Positions 1 through 9,017 of a DNA stretch of 49,913 bases are shown here, one piece after another; positions within the stretch are counted from its first letter, which is position 1, and each line of letters begins with the position of its first letter. The DNA comes from Ruminococcus sp. (GTDB taxonomy: Bacteria > Bacillota > Clostridia > Oscillospirales > Ruminococcaceae), in contig JAGBJO010000054.1 of the NCBI GenBank assembly GCA_017934425.1, positions 1 through 49,913 of the forward strand, read 5' to 3'. The notes under the pieces were generated by a model. That model did no database searches. It saw only the letters and a list, made by a program, of their open reading frames with translations, and was not told where the DNA came from. The position numbers and the translations under genes were made by a program.

Positions 1-141
1 CACCGTTTTCTGGAATTTATCTGTCGAAATAGCACGCTTTCTCTCGCCGGCTTGTTTGTCCGTCGTCCACATTTCTACGGCTGACGGCAGTTTTCTTGTA
101 TGGCGGAAAATGTTTCACGGAAAGTAAATGCTGTTGCCGTG
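1..141 (+). repeat. Degenerate copy of repeat family A
   Basis: The stretch at about 70-141 matches the right end of the better-preserved copies at 23238-23378 and 49755-49913 (the latter on the opposite strand). It shares a block reading AGTTTTC..TTGTAT..CGGAAAATG and ends in GTAAATGCTGTTGCCGTG. Its left part has diverged. No gene is seen between 1 and 362; the rest of the gap holds the asnB promoter and leader. Confidence 0.6.
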
Positions 142-293
142 CTCTTTTGATAAATCTCTGTGCTGTCAAAGAGGACTCTCCTTTCCTGATCCTCCTTTTT
201 CCCCACGTTCAAAAATAAAAACCATTGAGTAACAAAAATTTCTGATTTATACCTTACTAATTATGAATAAGGGAAAAAATTTGCCGGGAGTTG

Positions 294-322
294 TTGCAAT
301 TCATGATTCAATGTAGTATAAT
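294..322 (+). promoter_or_regulatory. Sigma-A type promoter of asnB
   Basis: TTGCAA (294-299) and TATAAT (317-322) are separated by 17 bases. The predicted start of transcription leaves a leader of about 35 bases with a GAGAGGTAAGG-type ribosome binding site before asnB. Confidence 0.6.
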
Positions 323-362
323 ATTTCAGGAGATTATTTTTTCAGAGAGGTAAGGTTTTTTT

Positions 363-2228
363 ATGTGCGGTATCGTAGGATTTACAAACCCCGTCACTGA
401 CCCGGAAAACGTCCTGGGCAGAATGATGGACAGAATCAAGCACAGAGGCCCTGACGCAGGCGGTCAGTACATCGACGAGAACATTGCCCTGGGTCACCGC
501 CGCCTCAGTATTATCGACGTTTCATCAAGCGGCGACCAGCCTATCTTCAATGAGGATAAGTCAAAGGTCATTATATTCAACGGCGAGATCTATAACTACC
601 GCCAGCTTCGTGAAAAACTCGTTGCTGCCGGTCATACTTTCACCACTAACACCGATACAGAGGTTCTCCTCCACGGCTATGAGGAGTACGGCGAGAAACT
701 GCTGAATATGCTGAGAGGTATGTTCGCTTTCGTGATCTGGGATAAGAATAAAAAGGAACTTTTCGGCGCAAGGGATTTCTTCGGTATCAAGCCACTTTAC
801 TACGCCGTTATGAACGGTACTTTCATGTTCGGCTCTGAGATAAAAAGTTTCCTGGAACACCCCGATTTCACTAAGGAACTGAATACTGCGGCGCTCGAAA
901 GCTACCTCACTTTCCAGTATTCCGTAACAAAAGAGACTTTCTTCAAGAACGTCTACAAGCTGCTCCCGGCTCACTATTTCCGCATCAAGGACGGCAAGAT
1001 GCAGATAAAGCGCTACTGGGACGTTAACTTCGATGAGGACGATAAGCCTGACCTTAATGAATGGGTAAAGCGTATTTCAGATACCTTCCACGACTCAGTA
1101 AATGCCCATAAAATAGCCGATGTTGAGGTTGGTTCATTCCTGTCAAGCGGCGTGGATTCAAGCTACGTTGCAGCAGTTGCAGACGTTGACAAGACATTCA
1201 CTGTCGGATTCGGAAATGACGAGAAGTACAACGAGATCGGCTGGGCAAAGGAGTTCTCCGCTGCTATCGGCAAGGAAAACCGCAGCAAGGTCATCACCCC
1301 GGAGGAATATTGGGGCAGCCTTGAAAAGATACAGTACCATATGGACGAACCCCTCGCTGACCCCTCGGCAGTCGCCCTTTACTTTGTTTGCAATATCGCA
1401 TCACAGCAGCTTAAAGTTGTACTTTCCGGCGAGGGCGCAGATGAGATATTCGGCGGATATAACGTTTACAGCGACCCTGACGGCACTCTCTACGACAAGC
1501 TCCCCAAAAGCATCAGACGTGCTATCGGCAGGGCTGCGGAGAAACTTCCGGCGCACCGTGGCGTGAACTTCTTCGTCCGCAAGGGCAAGGACGTTGAGGA
1601 GCGCTTCATCGGAAATGCCTATATGTTCACCCCTGCTGAGCGCAAGGCTCTGCTGAAAATAACTACCGATGCCCCCTCTCCGCAGGCTATAACCCGCCCG
1701 TACTTCAACAGAGTAAAGGATAAGGACGACGTTACTAAAATGCAGTTCCTCGACCTGCACCTCTGGATGGCTGGAGATATCCTCCTGAAAGCCGATAAAA
1801 TGAGTATGGCGAACTCCCTGGAACTTCGTGTGCCTTTCCTGGATAAGGAGATAATGGCGCTGGCGGAGAAGATACCTACCCGATACAGAGTTACCCACGA
1901 TGCCGGTACTGCCGAGACTAAGTACATCACAAAGTACGCTATGCGCCTTGCCGCTAAACAGGATACTCCTGAGCAGACAGCTAAGACCGCTGCCAAGAAA
2001 AAGCTGGGTTTCCCTGTTCCCATAAGGGTGTGGCTGAAAGAGGATAAGTACTACAGCATCGTCCGTGAGGCGTTCGAGAGCGAGGCTTCGGAGCAGTTCT
2101 TCAATACCCCTGCTCTTGTAAAGCTTCTTGACGACCACCGTGCAGGTAAGGCTGATAATTCCCGTAAGATATGGACAGTTTTCAGCTTCCTTATCTGGTA
2201 CGGAGTGTACTTTACAGAAAACAAGTGA
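363..2228 (+). CDS. asnB: Asparagine synthase (glutamine-hydrolysing)
   Basis: Cytosolic enzyme that makes asparagine from aspartate, ATP and glutamine. The protein begins MCGIVGF, so Cys2 is the N-terminal nucleophile of a class-II glutaminase domain (about residues 1-210, with HRGPDAGG and the NGEIYNY block). The C-terminal synthetase domain carries the ATP-pyrophosphatase loop SSGVDSSYVAA (about residue 260) and the LSGEGADEIFGGY motif. At 621 residues it is of normal AsnB length and full. The start follows a GAGAGG-like site and is fixed by the need for Cys at position 2. pyrB follows after 34 bases on the same strand, so co-transcription is likely; both enzymes draw on aspartate. Confidence 0.95.
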   Translation: MCGIVGFTNPVTDPENVLGRMMDRIKHRGPDAGGQYIDENIALGHRRLSIIDVSSSGDQPIFNEDKSKVIIFNGEIYNYRQLREKLVAAGHTFTTNTDTEVLLHGYEEYGEKLLNMLRGMFAFVIWDKNKKELFGARDFFGIKPLYYAVMNGTFMFGSEIKSFLEHPDFTKELNTAALESYLTFQYSVTKETFFKNVYKLLPAHYFRIKDGKMQIKRYWDVNFDEDDKPDLNEWVKRISDTFHDSVNAHKIADVEVGSFLSSGVDSSYVAAVADVDKTFTVGFGNDEKYNEIGWAKEFSAAIGKENRSKVITPEEYWGSLEKIQYHMDEPLADPSAVALYFVCNIASQQLKVVLSGEGADEIFGGYNVYSDPDGTLYDKLPKSIRRAIGRAAEKLPAHRGVNFFVRKGKDVEERFIGNAYMFTPAERKALLKITTDAPSPQAITRPYFNRVKDKDDVTKMQFLDLHLWMAGDILLKADKMSMANSLELRVPFLDKEIMALAEKIPTRYRVTHDAGTAETKYITKYAMRLAAKQDTPEQTAKTAAKKKLGFPVPIRVWLKEDKYYSIVREAFESEASEQFFNTPALVKLLDDHRAGKADNSRKIWTVFSFLIWYGVYFTENK

Positions 2229-2262
2229 CCAATATTTAACAAATTTAACGGAGGTAAAAATT

Positions 2263-3345
2263 ATGCGATCAGAGTATCAGCATCTTATTGATCTGAATGA
2301 CTATCCGGTGTCCTGGTGGAAAAAGGTGGTCGAGCTTGGCGAGGAGATCAGAAATGACCCTAAGCGCTTTGCACATGAGTGCGACGGAAAGGTCATGGCT
2401 ACACTTTTCTATGAGCCTTCCACTCGTACACAGATGTCCTTCCAGACTGCTATGATACGCCTTGGCGGACAGATAATCGGCTTCGATAACCCGGCTAACT
2501 CCTCGGTTTCAAAGGGCGAGACTATCAAGGATACCACCAAGATTGTCAGCAGCTATGCAGATGTACTGGTTATCCGTCACCCCATTGCCGGAGCTGCAAA
2601 GGCTGCTTCTCTGACCGCTGACTGCCCCGTTATCAATGCAGGCGACGGCGGTCACCTCCACCCAACTCAGACTCTCACCGACCTGCTTACACTGAAAATC
2701 GAAAAGGGCAGACTTACCGGTCTGACTATCGGTATGTGCGGCGACCTTATCAACGGCAGAACCGTTCACTCACTCTGCAAGGCGCTGAGTATGTTCGAGA
2801 ATAACAAGTTCGTGTTCATATCCACCCCCGAACTGCGTATGCCGGCGTATATCAAGGATATTATCAAGGCAAACGGCAGCACTTTTGAGGAAGTCAATAC
2901 TATCGAGGAAGCTATCGGAAACCTTGACGTGCTGTACATGACCCGCATCCAGCAGGAAAGATTCGCAAGCCGTGAGGACTACCTCGCTCAGAAAAATACC
3001 TACGTCCTGGACAGAAAGAAAATGCTCCTGGGACGCAAAGACCTTATCGTTATGCACCCCCTGCCGAGAGTTGACGAGATCACTGTGGACGTTGACGACG
3101 ATCCGAGAGCAATGTACTTCACTCAGGCAAAGTACGGCGTTTTCGTAAGAATGGCGCTTATTATGACCATTCTCCAGGAGAAGAAGCCCTCTGAGACACT
3201 CAAGGGAAAGGTTTACCCGGCTGTAAAATGCGATAATCCCAGATGTATCACCAACCATGAGGAGTATCTGCCTAAGAGCTTCCGCTCAAAGGGCGGCGAG
3301 TCACTCCTCGAATGTGAATACTGCGACGAGCGCAAGCTCGTCTGA
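2263..3345 (+). CDS. pyrB: Aspartate carbamoyltransferase with fused PyrI-type zinc tail
   Basis: Makes carbamoyl-aspartate from aspartate and carbamoyl phosphate in pyrimidine synthesis. The catalytic chain (about 1-310 of 360 residues) has the carbamoyl-phosphate motif FYEPSTRTQMSF and the HPTQTLTDLLT and HPLPRVDEI blocks. The last 45 residues are unusual: CDNPRC..., then about 26 residues, then CEYCDE, a CX4C...CXXC pattern like the zinc domain of the regulatory chain PyrI. The N-terminal nucleotide-binding half of PyrI is absent. The start was set at 2263, where GGAGG sits 7 bases upstream; an in-frame start further up lies inside asnB. It probably forms an operon with asnB. Confidence 0.93.
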   Translation: MRSEYQHLIDLNDYPVSWWKKVVELGEEIRNDPKRFAHECDGKVMATLFYEPSTRTQMSFQTAMIRLGGQIIGFDNPANSSVSKGETIKDTTKIVSSYADVLVIRHPIAGAAKAASLTADCPVINAGDGGHLHPTQTLTDLLTLKIEKGRLTGLTIGMCGDLINGRTVHSLCKALSMFENNKFVFISTPELRMPAYIKDIIKANGSTFEEVNTIEEAIGNLDVLYMTRIQQERFASREDYLAQKNTYVLDRKKMLLGRKDLIVMHPLPRVDEITVDVDDDPRAMYFTQAKYGVFVRMALIMTILQEKKPSETLKGKVYPAVKCDNPRCITNHEEYLPKSFRSKGGESLLECEYCDERKLV

Positions 3346-3638
3346 GGGGCTGTTTACTGGGGGAAACCTTTCTGAAGAAAGGTTCCTCTGACGGAGGCGG
3401 TCCCCTCTGTCAGCTTCGCTGACATCTCCCCACACTGTGGGGAGTCACCCCCAGCCCCCCTTTCCCAAGACTTTTAGCTTAAAAAAATTTACCCCTGATA
3501 TGGCGAACCTACACTTGCAAGAGCCTGTAGTTTTTCGCCGCCATATCAGGGGAAATTTTTTTAATTTAGAAGTTTTAGGAAGGGGGTTTGGGGGATAACC
3601 CTTTTTCAAAAGGGTTTCCCCCAATAGCCGCCCCTCAG
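3346..3638. repeat. ~290-bp nested palindromic element between convergent genes
   Basis: The region is an imperfect inverted repeat over its whole length. The outer arms read GAGGGGCTG...GGGGGAAACC on the left and, on the other strand, GAGGGGCGGC...GGGGGAAACCC on the right. The inner arms (about 3482-3505 and 3538-3563) read AAAAAAATTTACCCCTGATATGGCG and its near-complement. Smaller hairpins (AACCTTTC/GAAAGGTT; AACCCTTTT/AAAAGGGTT) sit in each outer arm. The left arm has an extra ~65-base GC-rich block (about 3390-3450) with its own hairpins. The inner arms with A/T tracts could end transcription from both pyrB and the cellulase gene. No gene is seen. Confidence 0.75.
3482..3566. terminator. 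Bidirectional terminator core of the palindrome
   Basis: A long stem (about 24 base pairs, few mismatches) ends in an A-tract on one side and a T-tract on the other. It therefore works as an intrinsic terminator in both directions, for pyrB (plus) and cel9 (minus). Confidence 0.65.
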
Positions 3639-3644
3639 CACGAC

Positions 3645-6161
3645 TTAGAGAGTACCTGCGTCGATTTGCTGGATAATAAATGCGTCCTTTGCGTCAACTA
3701 CACCGTCTTCGTTGCAGTCAGCGTTAGCAAAACCTTCTTCCTTGAGGGGGTACTTGCTCTTGTTAGATGCATACTGGAGAGTAAGCACGATATCAGCTAC
3801 AGAAATAGTTTCGTTGCAGTCAGCATCGCCCTTGATCTTTGCTTTTGTAGAATCAGCCTTAGTAGTTGCAGCAGTGGTAGTTGTAGTATTAGCATTCTCA
3901 TGCTTCTCAGCAGCCTCAGTAGTTGCGGGAACTGAACCGTCCGGCTCTGTACCGCCTACGAGAACGCCGTCATCGTAGATACAGATATTCTCTACTCTTG
4001 CCTCGTTGCCGTTGCCGAAGAAAGCGTCGTCAACATCGAATATGGGAAGATCCTGATAGCTCCAGTCGTTCTTAGGATTCCATGTATCGCCGTAGTAGAA
4101 GCCTAAAAGGAACTGATACTTCTTACCAGAGTTAGCAACTACGAAATCGCCGAAGCTTACCTCAACGTAGTAGGTATTTTCCTTCTTGTCATACTTGATA
4201 GGCTGAGAAACCTCGCCATTAGCGCCCTCAACCTCTGCGGAAGCCTGGTCATAGAGTTCGCTTGCCTTAACGTTAGCAACATTTGAGATCTCGGAAGTAT
4301 CAAAGTAGTAGCGTACAGTGATCTTGTCAGATGGCTTTGTAGCACCTGTCATTACCTTGAATGAAACCTTGGTAACGCCAGCACCGTCGGAGTGGAGGTC
4401 GTCGATACCGCAAGCCTCTACCCAGTAACCGCCGCCGCCTTCTGTCTCTGATGCCTCAGGCTCAACAGGTGGGAAGTTCTCGGTAACAGCCATATCGTCA
4501 GTACCGAAGAATGTGTACATACCTGCACAAGCGCCTACGAAAGCAGCGTTATAGTCGATAGTTACCTCATTGAGGATATAGTTATTAGTGTAATCGTCGT
4601 GAGCGTCTTTAGCATCGAAACCGCCTGCCAGAGCACCCCAGAGGACGTGTCTCTGCTCACGGGTATCAGTAGCTTCCAGCAGACCAGAAGCAGCACGGTG
4701 GTGGGGATACTTTACGGAAGTCTCATTGTAACCTACCACAAGGCTTCTTGGGCCATGGAGTTCATCTGCGCTCCAGGGAGCTTCCTCACCGGCTTTCTCG
4801 GCTGCTTTATTTGCGTTGATACGCTCTGTGAATGTAACATCATTGTCGCCCAGGATAAGATTCATCTGCTTCTTAGCCCAGAGGCTTCCCTCACCGGGCT
4901 TGCCGTCGTTGTGATACTTATCCATTACCATGAGAACGAGCTGCATAGCTGTGTTATATCTTGCGCTGCCCCACTCATTGAGGTAAGCATAGCCGCCGGG
5001 AGTTTCTGTATCCTTCCATGTCTTGAAGCACTTGCCCAGGCAGTCATTATCCCAGAAGTCATCGAAAACGTACTTGTTCTTGCCCTGAGCATCTCTTATC
5101 TTCTGAACCAGGTCAAGTTCGGGGTGTTCCTGATTGATAACAGCCCACTTGAGTGCTGCGCCAGACCACATATCGTTCCAGCAGTAGCACCAGCCGGAGG
5201 GAGCGTAGTAGTCGAAGATCTCATAAGCACCGTCAAAAACAGAAGCGTCGCCGGTAGCTTCATAGAGCCATGCAGCAGCCCAGCAGTAGTCATCTTCCCA
5301 CTTGTTTGAGCCGTAGAACTGCATCGGGCCGTCACCGTTATCGGAAAGCTCCTTCGGGTTTGCGTTGGCAAAATCCCAGAGAGCAAGAGCGTAGTCAAGG
5401 GACTTTTCAGCGTAATCAGGATCAGTGTCCTTGAAGTTCATATAGTTTATAGCCAGAGAAGCGGCAGCAGATACAACGTAGTCGGTCTGGGGCTTCTCAG
5501 CGGTAAGGAACCATGCAGGTCTTACCATTGAGTCAACTTCCGGCGACTCCCAAACGTCGTGGTCGATTCCGCCCTCGCCCACCTGATAGCAATGAGCGAT
5601 AACAGTGCCGTCCTTGTCACGGAAAGTACACTTCATCAGGTAGTCATTGAAGTAGCGGAGAATAGTCTCGATGTGGTCGTCCTGTCCCAGCTTCACATAA
5701 GCGTCACGGAACTCATAGTAACCCCAGCCAAGAGTAGCGGCGGAGTAGTTCTCAGGCATACCGAACTCAACGTGGTCGCCGGCATCGTGCATACCGCCGG
5801 CAACGTCGATAGTACCGTCACCGTCGGGGTCGAGAACGTCCTTATACTTGTCCATGAACTCCTGAGAAAGGTTAGTACCGGAGTTTTTGCGGCTGCCGTC
5901 CCAGGGCTGCATAGGTACGTGAGCATCGTAGGTATGGCAGTCGCCACGCCATGAAAGGCGGGTGTTCTCGTCAACCTGATCGCCGCACATATTTGCGTCA
6001 TAGAAGTACATTGAGTACTGGAGCGCTCTTGCGTAGTCGATAAGCAGACCAGAGTTCTCCACGGTTGCGTCGGCTGCATCAGCGGAAATGGGAGCGGGAA
6101 CAGCGCTGAGTGCCATAGCGCCGCCCAGAACAGCTGCCAGCAGTTTCTTGGGTTTGATCAT
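3645..6161 (-). CDS. Secreted GH9 endoglucanase with CBM3-like module and type-I dockerin
   Basis: Cellulosomal beta-1,4-glucanase. Of 838 residues, 1-30 are a signal peptide. The GH9 (alpha/alpha)6 catalytic domain spans about 35-560: the DAGDH motif holds the base Asp129 (with Asp126), the YPHHRAASG block the active-site His residues (487/488), and NEVTIDYNA the acid Glu532. About 575-735 look like a family-3c-type carbohydrate-binding module, which in this arrangement usually gives processivity. A Thr/Ala linker (about 740-775) leads to a type-I dockerin (776-838) with two calcium loops, DADCNETISVAD and DCNEDGVVDAKD. The start has a GGAGGG ribosome binding site. The dockerin means it is meant to dock onto a cohesin scaffold, none of which is encoded here. 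Confidence 0.95.
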   Translation of the reverse strand: MIKPKKLLAAVLGGAMALSAVPAPISADAADATVENSGLLIDYARALQYSMYFYDANMCGDQVDENTRLSWRGDCHTYDAHVPMQPWDGSRKNSGTNLSQEFMDKYKDVLDPDGDGTIDVAGGMHDAGDHVEFGMPENYSAATLGWGYYEFRDAYVKLGQDDHIETILRYFNDYLMKCTFRDKDGTVIAHCYQVGEGGIDHDVWESPEVDSMVRPAWFLTAEKPQTDYVVSAAASLAINYMNFKDTDPDYAEKSLDYALALWDFANANPKELSDNGDGPMQFYGSNKWEDDYCWAAAWLYEATGDASVFDGAYEIFDYYAPSGWCYCWNDMWSGAALKWAVINQEHPELDLVQKIRDAQGKNKYVFDDFWDNDCLGKCFKTWKDTETPGGYAYLNEWGSARYNTAMQLVLMVMDKYHNDGKPGEGSLWAKKQMNLILGDNDVTFTERINANKAAEKAGEEAPWSADELHGPRSLVVGYNETSVKYPHHRAASGLLEATDTREQRHVLWGALAGGFDAKDAHDDYTNNYILNEVTIDYNAAFVGACAGMYTFFGTDDMAVTENFPPVEPEASETEGGGGYWVEACGIDDLHSDGAGVTKVSFKVMTGATKPSDKITVRYYFDTSEISNVANVKASELYDQASAEVEGANGEVSQPIKYDKKENTYYVEVSFGDFVVANSGKKYQFLLGFYYGDTWNPKNDWSYQDLPIFDVDDAFFGNGNEARVENICIYDDGVLVGGTEPDGSVPATTEAAEKHENANTTTTTAATTKADSTKAKIKGDADCNETISVADIVLTLQYASNKSKYPLKEEGFANADCNEDGVVDAKDAFIIQQIDAGTL

Positions 6162-6252
6162 GTTTTTCCCTCCATAAAAATATTATATATAAATATATAT
6201 TAAACGAATGATAATTTAAGCTGAAATTAAACTGTAAGTAATCATTAAACTA

Positions 6253-6281
6253 ATAATACCACAAAAGTTATCAAAAATCAA
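6253..6281 (-). promoter_or_regulatory. Promoter of the GH9 gene
   Basis: On the minus strand, TTGATT, 17 bases, TATTAT, followed by an AT-rich leader of about 85 bases to the start codon. Confidence 0.5.
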
Positions 6282-6322
6282 GGGAAAAATTGCGATTTTG
6301 GCATTTTTTTATTATATATTTG

Positions 6323-7216
6323 TTATAACTTAAATTTACGGATACTCTTTAATGCCGCCGCTCCCACAAGCACAGCAAGCCCAAGTGTGAGCAAGTAGAA
6401 CGGGATACCTTTCAGGCTCGTCCCACGGCTTATTTCCTGTATTGCAAGCGCCTGGGCGGTACTGGAAGCGCTGATGAACCGCAGGTGGTTCTCACGGGCA
6501 TAGGCGTATGCCGTGGACTTTTTTGCGCCGATAATAACGAAGTCGTCATCGGTGACTGCCCCCTCCTGAGTTGGGATATACCCGGCGCAGCACACGCCCA
6601 TTTTCGTGGCAGTTGGCGGAACGTAAAGTCCTTTCAGACTGCTGCACATATAAAATGCACAGTCACCGATGCTGATGATCTGGTCGCCCAGTGACACAAA
6701 TTCCAACCCGGTGTCTCCGGAAAAGCAGAAGTCCCCCAGACTTTTCACGCTCTCTGGAAGAACGATGCTCCGCAGTTTCGGACAGGCACGCAGGCAGGAC
6801 TCCGGCAGGCTGGAAAGTCCCTCAGAAAGTTCTGCGCTGCCAAGTTCTGCACAGCCACAAAAACAGCCAGCCCCCAATGAAGTAACGCTGTCCGGCACTA
6901 CAACTGTCCCAAGCTGCGAACAGGCGTAAAAACTGTGATGACCTATCTCACGCAGGCTATCCGGGAGTATGACCTGTTTCAGTGAAGAACAGCCGTAGAA
7001 AGCGTTGTCGGCAATGCGGGTGACTGCACAGTACTCCAAAGTCTCCGGGATAACGATACATTCCGGCTCGCCGGTAAAACCAGTTATGACCGCCTCATTA
7101 TCAGTGATACTGTAGGTAAATCCGGGGGAAGCGGTCTGTTCAGCGAAGGTATTCACCGGAACACAGGCAAGCAGCATAAGGGAAGCGGTACACATACTAA
7201 TAAATCTTTTAACCAT
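6323..7216 (-). CDS. BspA-type leucine-rich repeat surface protein
   Basis: Of 297 residues, 1-25 form a signal peptide. About 65-215 are tandem 23-residue LRR_5 (BspA/Treponema pallidum) repeats, recognisable by units such as IADNAFYGCSSLKQVILPDS and IGHHSFYACSQL. A membrane helix near 272-290 followed by RKFKL would keep it anchored outside the membrane. Many repeats carry a Cys at the same place. BspA repeats in gut bacteria serve adhesion or protein binding; the ligand here is unknown. The gene lies 161 bases upstream of the GH9 gene on the same strand, but the latter has its own promoter. Confidence 0.85.
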   Translation of the reverse strand: MVKRFISMCTASLMLLACVPVNTFAEQTASPGFTYSITDNEAVITGFTGEPECIVIPETLEYCAVTRIADNAFYGCSSLKQVILPDSLREIGHHSFYACSQLGTVVVPDSVTSLGAGCFCGCAELGSAELSEGLSSLPESCLRACPKLRSIVLPESVKSLGDFCFSGDTGLEFVSLGDQIISIGDCAFYMCSSLKGLYVPPTATKMGVCCAGYIPTQEGAVTDDDFVIIGAKKSTAYAYARENHLRFISASSTAQALAIQEISRGTSLKGIPFYLLTLGLAVLVGAAALKSIRKFKL

Positions 7217-7228
7217 AACAAAAAACTC

Positions 7229-7258
7229 CTTTCAGAAAAAGTCTACCACTTCTGAAAG
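7229..7258 (-). promoter_or_regulatory. Hairpin overlapping the LRR gene ribosome binding site
   Basis: CTTTCAGAA and TTCTGAAAG (9-bp arms) form a hairpin just upstream of the LRR protein start. On the minus strand the second arm runs directly into AAAGGAG, so part of the ribosome binding site could be masked. Confidence 0.4.
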
Positions 7259-7446
7259 TGCCTGTGAACCTCCTGTCTGTGCCTGTAAGCCTGATCGTTC
7301 CTGTGATATGTGCATTAACCGCTATTTTCCGCAGTTTCCGGCAATTTTCTGCGGTCGGGTAATGGGTTATCCTGCGGCAGAAAATTTCGCAGTAAGCGAC
7401 ATATTCCGCACCCTCGCTGCATTATAATGGTTATGGGGGTGAAAAG

Positions 7447-8262
7447 ATGCAGACGATCTATGCAGATGTTCTGATCGTCCTGAACGTGTATGTGAACTTC
7501 TTTCTCCTGCGGATAACCTCCCGGCTGACGCACTCGCCGCTGAGGGGGTGGAGGTGCATTTTGGCTGCGTTTTATGGCAGTCTCTATTCGCTGATGATAC
7601 TCCTGCCACAGCTTCCTGAGATAGTTAATTTTCTCATCAAATCGGCGGCGGCAGTTACCATAGTGATATGCGCTTTCGGCATACAGAGCAGGCGGCGGCT
7701 TCTCATAAATACCGGTACTTTCTTTGCGGTGAACTTCCTGCTGGCAGGCTGTATTTATGGCGTGTACACCTGGCTTCGTCCGGCAGGTATGCACTTTTCC
7801 AACGGCAGCTTCTACATAGACTTCTCCCTGACGGTACTTGTTATTACTACTGCGGTATTCTATGGTATCGTCCGCATAGGGCTGATGCTGACCAGAAATT
7901 GTGCTGATGACAGCTACCGGATAGTGATACGCTACAATGACAGGGTAACTTCCATTGACGGTCTTGCGGACACCGGCAACAAGCTTATCGACTATTTTAC
8001 GGGAACGCCGGTGGTCATATGCGGCGAGGACAAATTCCGGGAACTTACCGGGTTCGGCGGCGATATATCACAGCTTCCCAGAGGATTCCGGCTTCTTGCC
8101 TGCACAACTGTATCCGCTGAGGGGGTGATACCGGTCTTTCGTCCGGACGAGGTACTCATCATAAGCCGGGTCACAGGTGAGCGCCGTGCGGTAGATGTGA
8201 TGATAGGACAAGGCAGAAGCGGCGGCAAGGCAATATTTGACCCGGACATTCTAAAGAACTAA
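7447..8262 (+). CDS. spoIIGA: Sigma-E processing peptidase SpoIIGA
   Basis: Membrane aspartic protease of the mother-cell programme that removes the pro-peptide from sigma-E. The N-terminal half (about residues 1-150 of 271) has several hydrophobic segments (for example [17 protein letters not shown]). The C-terminal soluble half has the catalytic [11 protein letters not shown] motif, the DTG signature of this family. Length is near the family norm. The start follows GGGGGTGA. sigE follows after only 10 bases, the usual conserved pair. A TATAAT lies near 7421; possible Spo0A-type boxes upstream are too weak to claim. Confidence 0.93.
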   Translation: MQTIYADVLIVLNVYVNFFLLRITSRLTHSPLRGWRCILAAFYGSLYSLMILLPQLPEIVNFLIKSAAAVTIVICAFGIQSRRRLLINTGTFFAVNFLLAGCIYGVYTWLRPAGMHFSNGSFYIDFSLTVLVITTAVFYGIVRIGLMLTRNCADDSYRIVIRYNDRVTSIDGLADTGNKLIDYFTGTPVVICGEDKFRELTGFGGDISQLPRGFRLLACTTVSAEGVIPVFRPDEVLIISRVTGERRAVDVMIGQGRSGGKAIFDPDILKN

Positions 8263-8272
8263 GGAGAGCATC

Positions 8273-8971
8273 ATGGATTTTTTTAGCGAACTGATTTCAG
8301 GACTGAGAAAACTTTTCAGAGGACAGGTATACTACATAAACGGCGCTGATACGCTGCCTGCTCCGCTTTCAAAACAGGAGGAAGCGGAGGTTTTCAGGCG
8401 GCTGATGGAACAGGACAAGGAGGCAAGGAAGGAGCTTATCGTCCATAATCTGCGGCTTGTGGTGTATATTGCGAAGAAATTCGAGTCCACAGGCATCGGC
8501 ATCGAGGACTTGGTTTCCATAGGCACTATCGGGCTTATCAAGGCGGTGAACACCTTCCGACCGGACAAGAACATCAAGCTTGCCACATATGCATCACGGT
8601 GCATTGAAAACGAGATACTCATGTTCCTGCGGAAGTCCTCTCAGTACCGGAGCGAACTTTCCATTGACGAGCCGCTGAACATCGACTACGACGGCAATGA
8701 ACTGCTGCTGTCGGACGTTCTTGGCACGGAGGAGGACGTGGTGAACCGTGGTATAGAATCCGAGGCAGAACGTGAACTTCTCCGCAGCGCCGTTTCGGAA
8801 CTTGGTGACAGGGAACGGGAGATAATGGAAATGCGCTTCGGGCTTATCGACGGCAAGGAAAAGACACAGAAAGAAGTTGCCCAGCAAATAGGCATATCCC
8901 AGTCATATATTTCACGGCTTGAGAAGAAGATAATCCGCAAGCTGAGGGTCAAGCTGGAGAGCATCGTTTAA
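8273..8971 (+). CDS. sigE: RNA polymerase sporulation sigma factor SigE
   Basis: Mother-cell-specific sigma-70 family factor active early in sporulation. The 232 residues include a short hydrophobic N-terminal pro-region ([15 protein letters not shown]...), then region 2 ([52 protein letters not shown]) and region 4 ([16 protein letters not shown] and the helix-turn-helix [16 protein letters not shown]). The pro-region is the expected substrate of the adjacent SpoIIGA. The start has AAGGAG 8 bases upstream. Its presence argues that the organism's lineage is spore-forming, though the genus is often reported as non-sporing. Confidence 0.95.
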   Translation: MDFFSELISGLRKLFRGQVYYINGADTLPAPLSKQEEAEVFRRLMEQDKEARKELIVHNLRLVVYIAKKFESTGIGIEDLVSIGTIGLIKAVNTFRPDKNIKLATYASRCIENEILMFLRKSSQYRSELSIDEPLNIDYDGNELLLSDVLGTEEDVVNRGIESEAERELLRSAVSELGDREREIMEMRFGLIDGKEKTQKEVAQQIGISQSYISRLEKKIIRKLRVKLESIV

Positions 8972-8976
8972 CAAAA

Positions 8977-9012
8977 ACACCGCTTTACTGCAAATGCACA
9001 GTAAAGCGGTGT
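8977..9012. terminator. Terminator between sigE and the solute-binding protein gene
   Basis: A perfect 14-bp stem (ACACCGCTTTACTG and complement) with an 8-base loop lies between the two convergent stop codons. On the minus strand it is followed by TTTTTGTT, so it is strongest for the minus-strand operon. Confidence 0.75.
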
Positions 9013-9017
9013 AATTC

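Noticed and set aside
1401..2138. 245-codon minus-strand frame in asnB
   Set aside because: Antisense to a well-conserved enzyme domain; no start signal.
7380..7430. Spo0A boxes upstream of spoIIGA
   Set aside because: Only weak matches to TGNCGAA are seen; not enough to claim.
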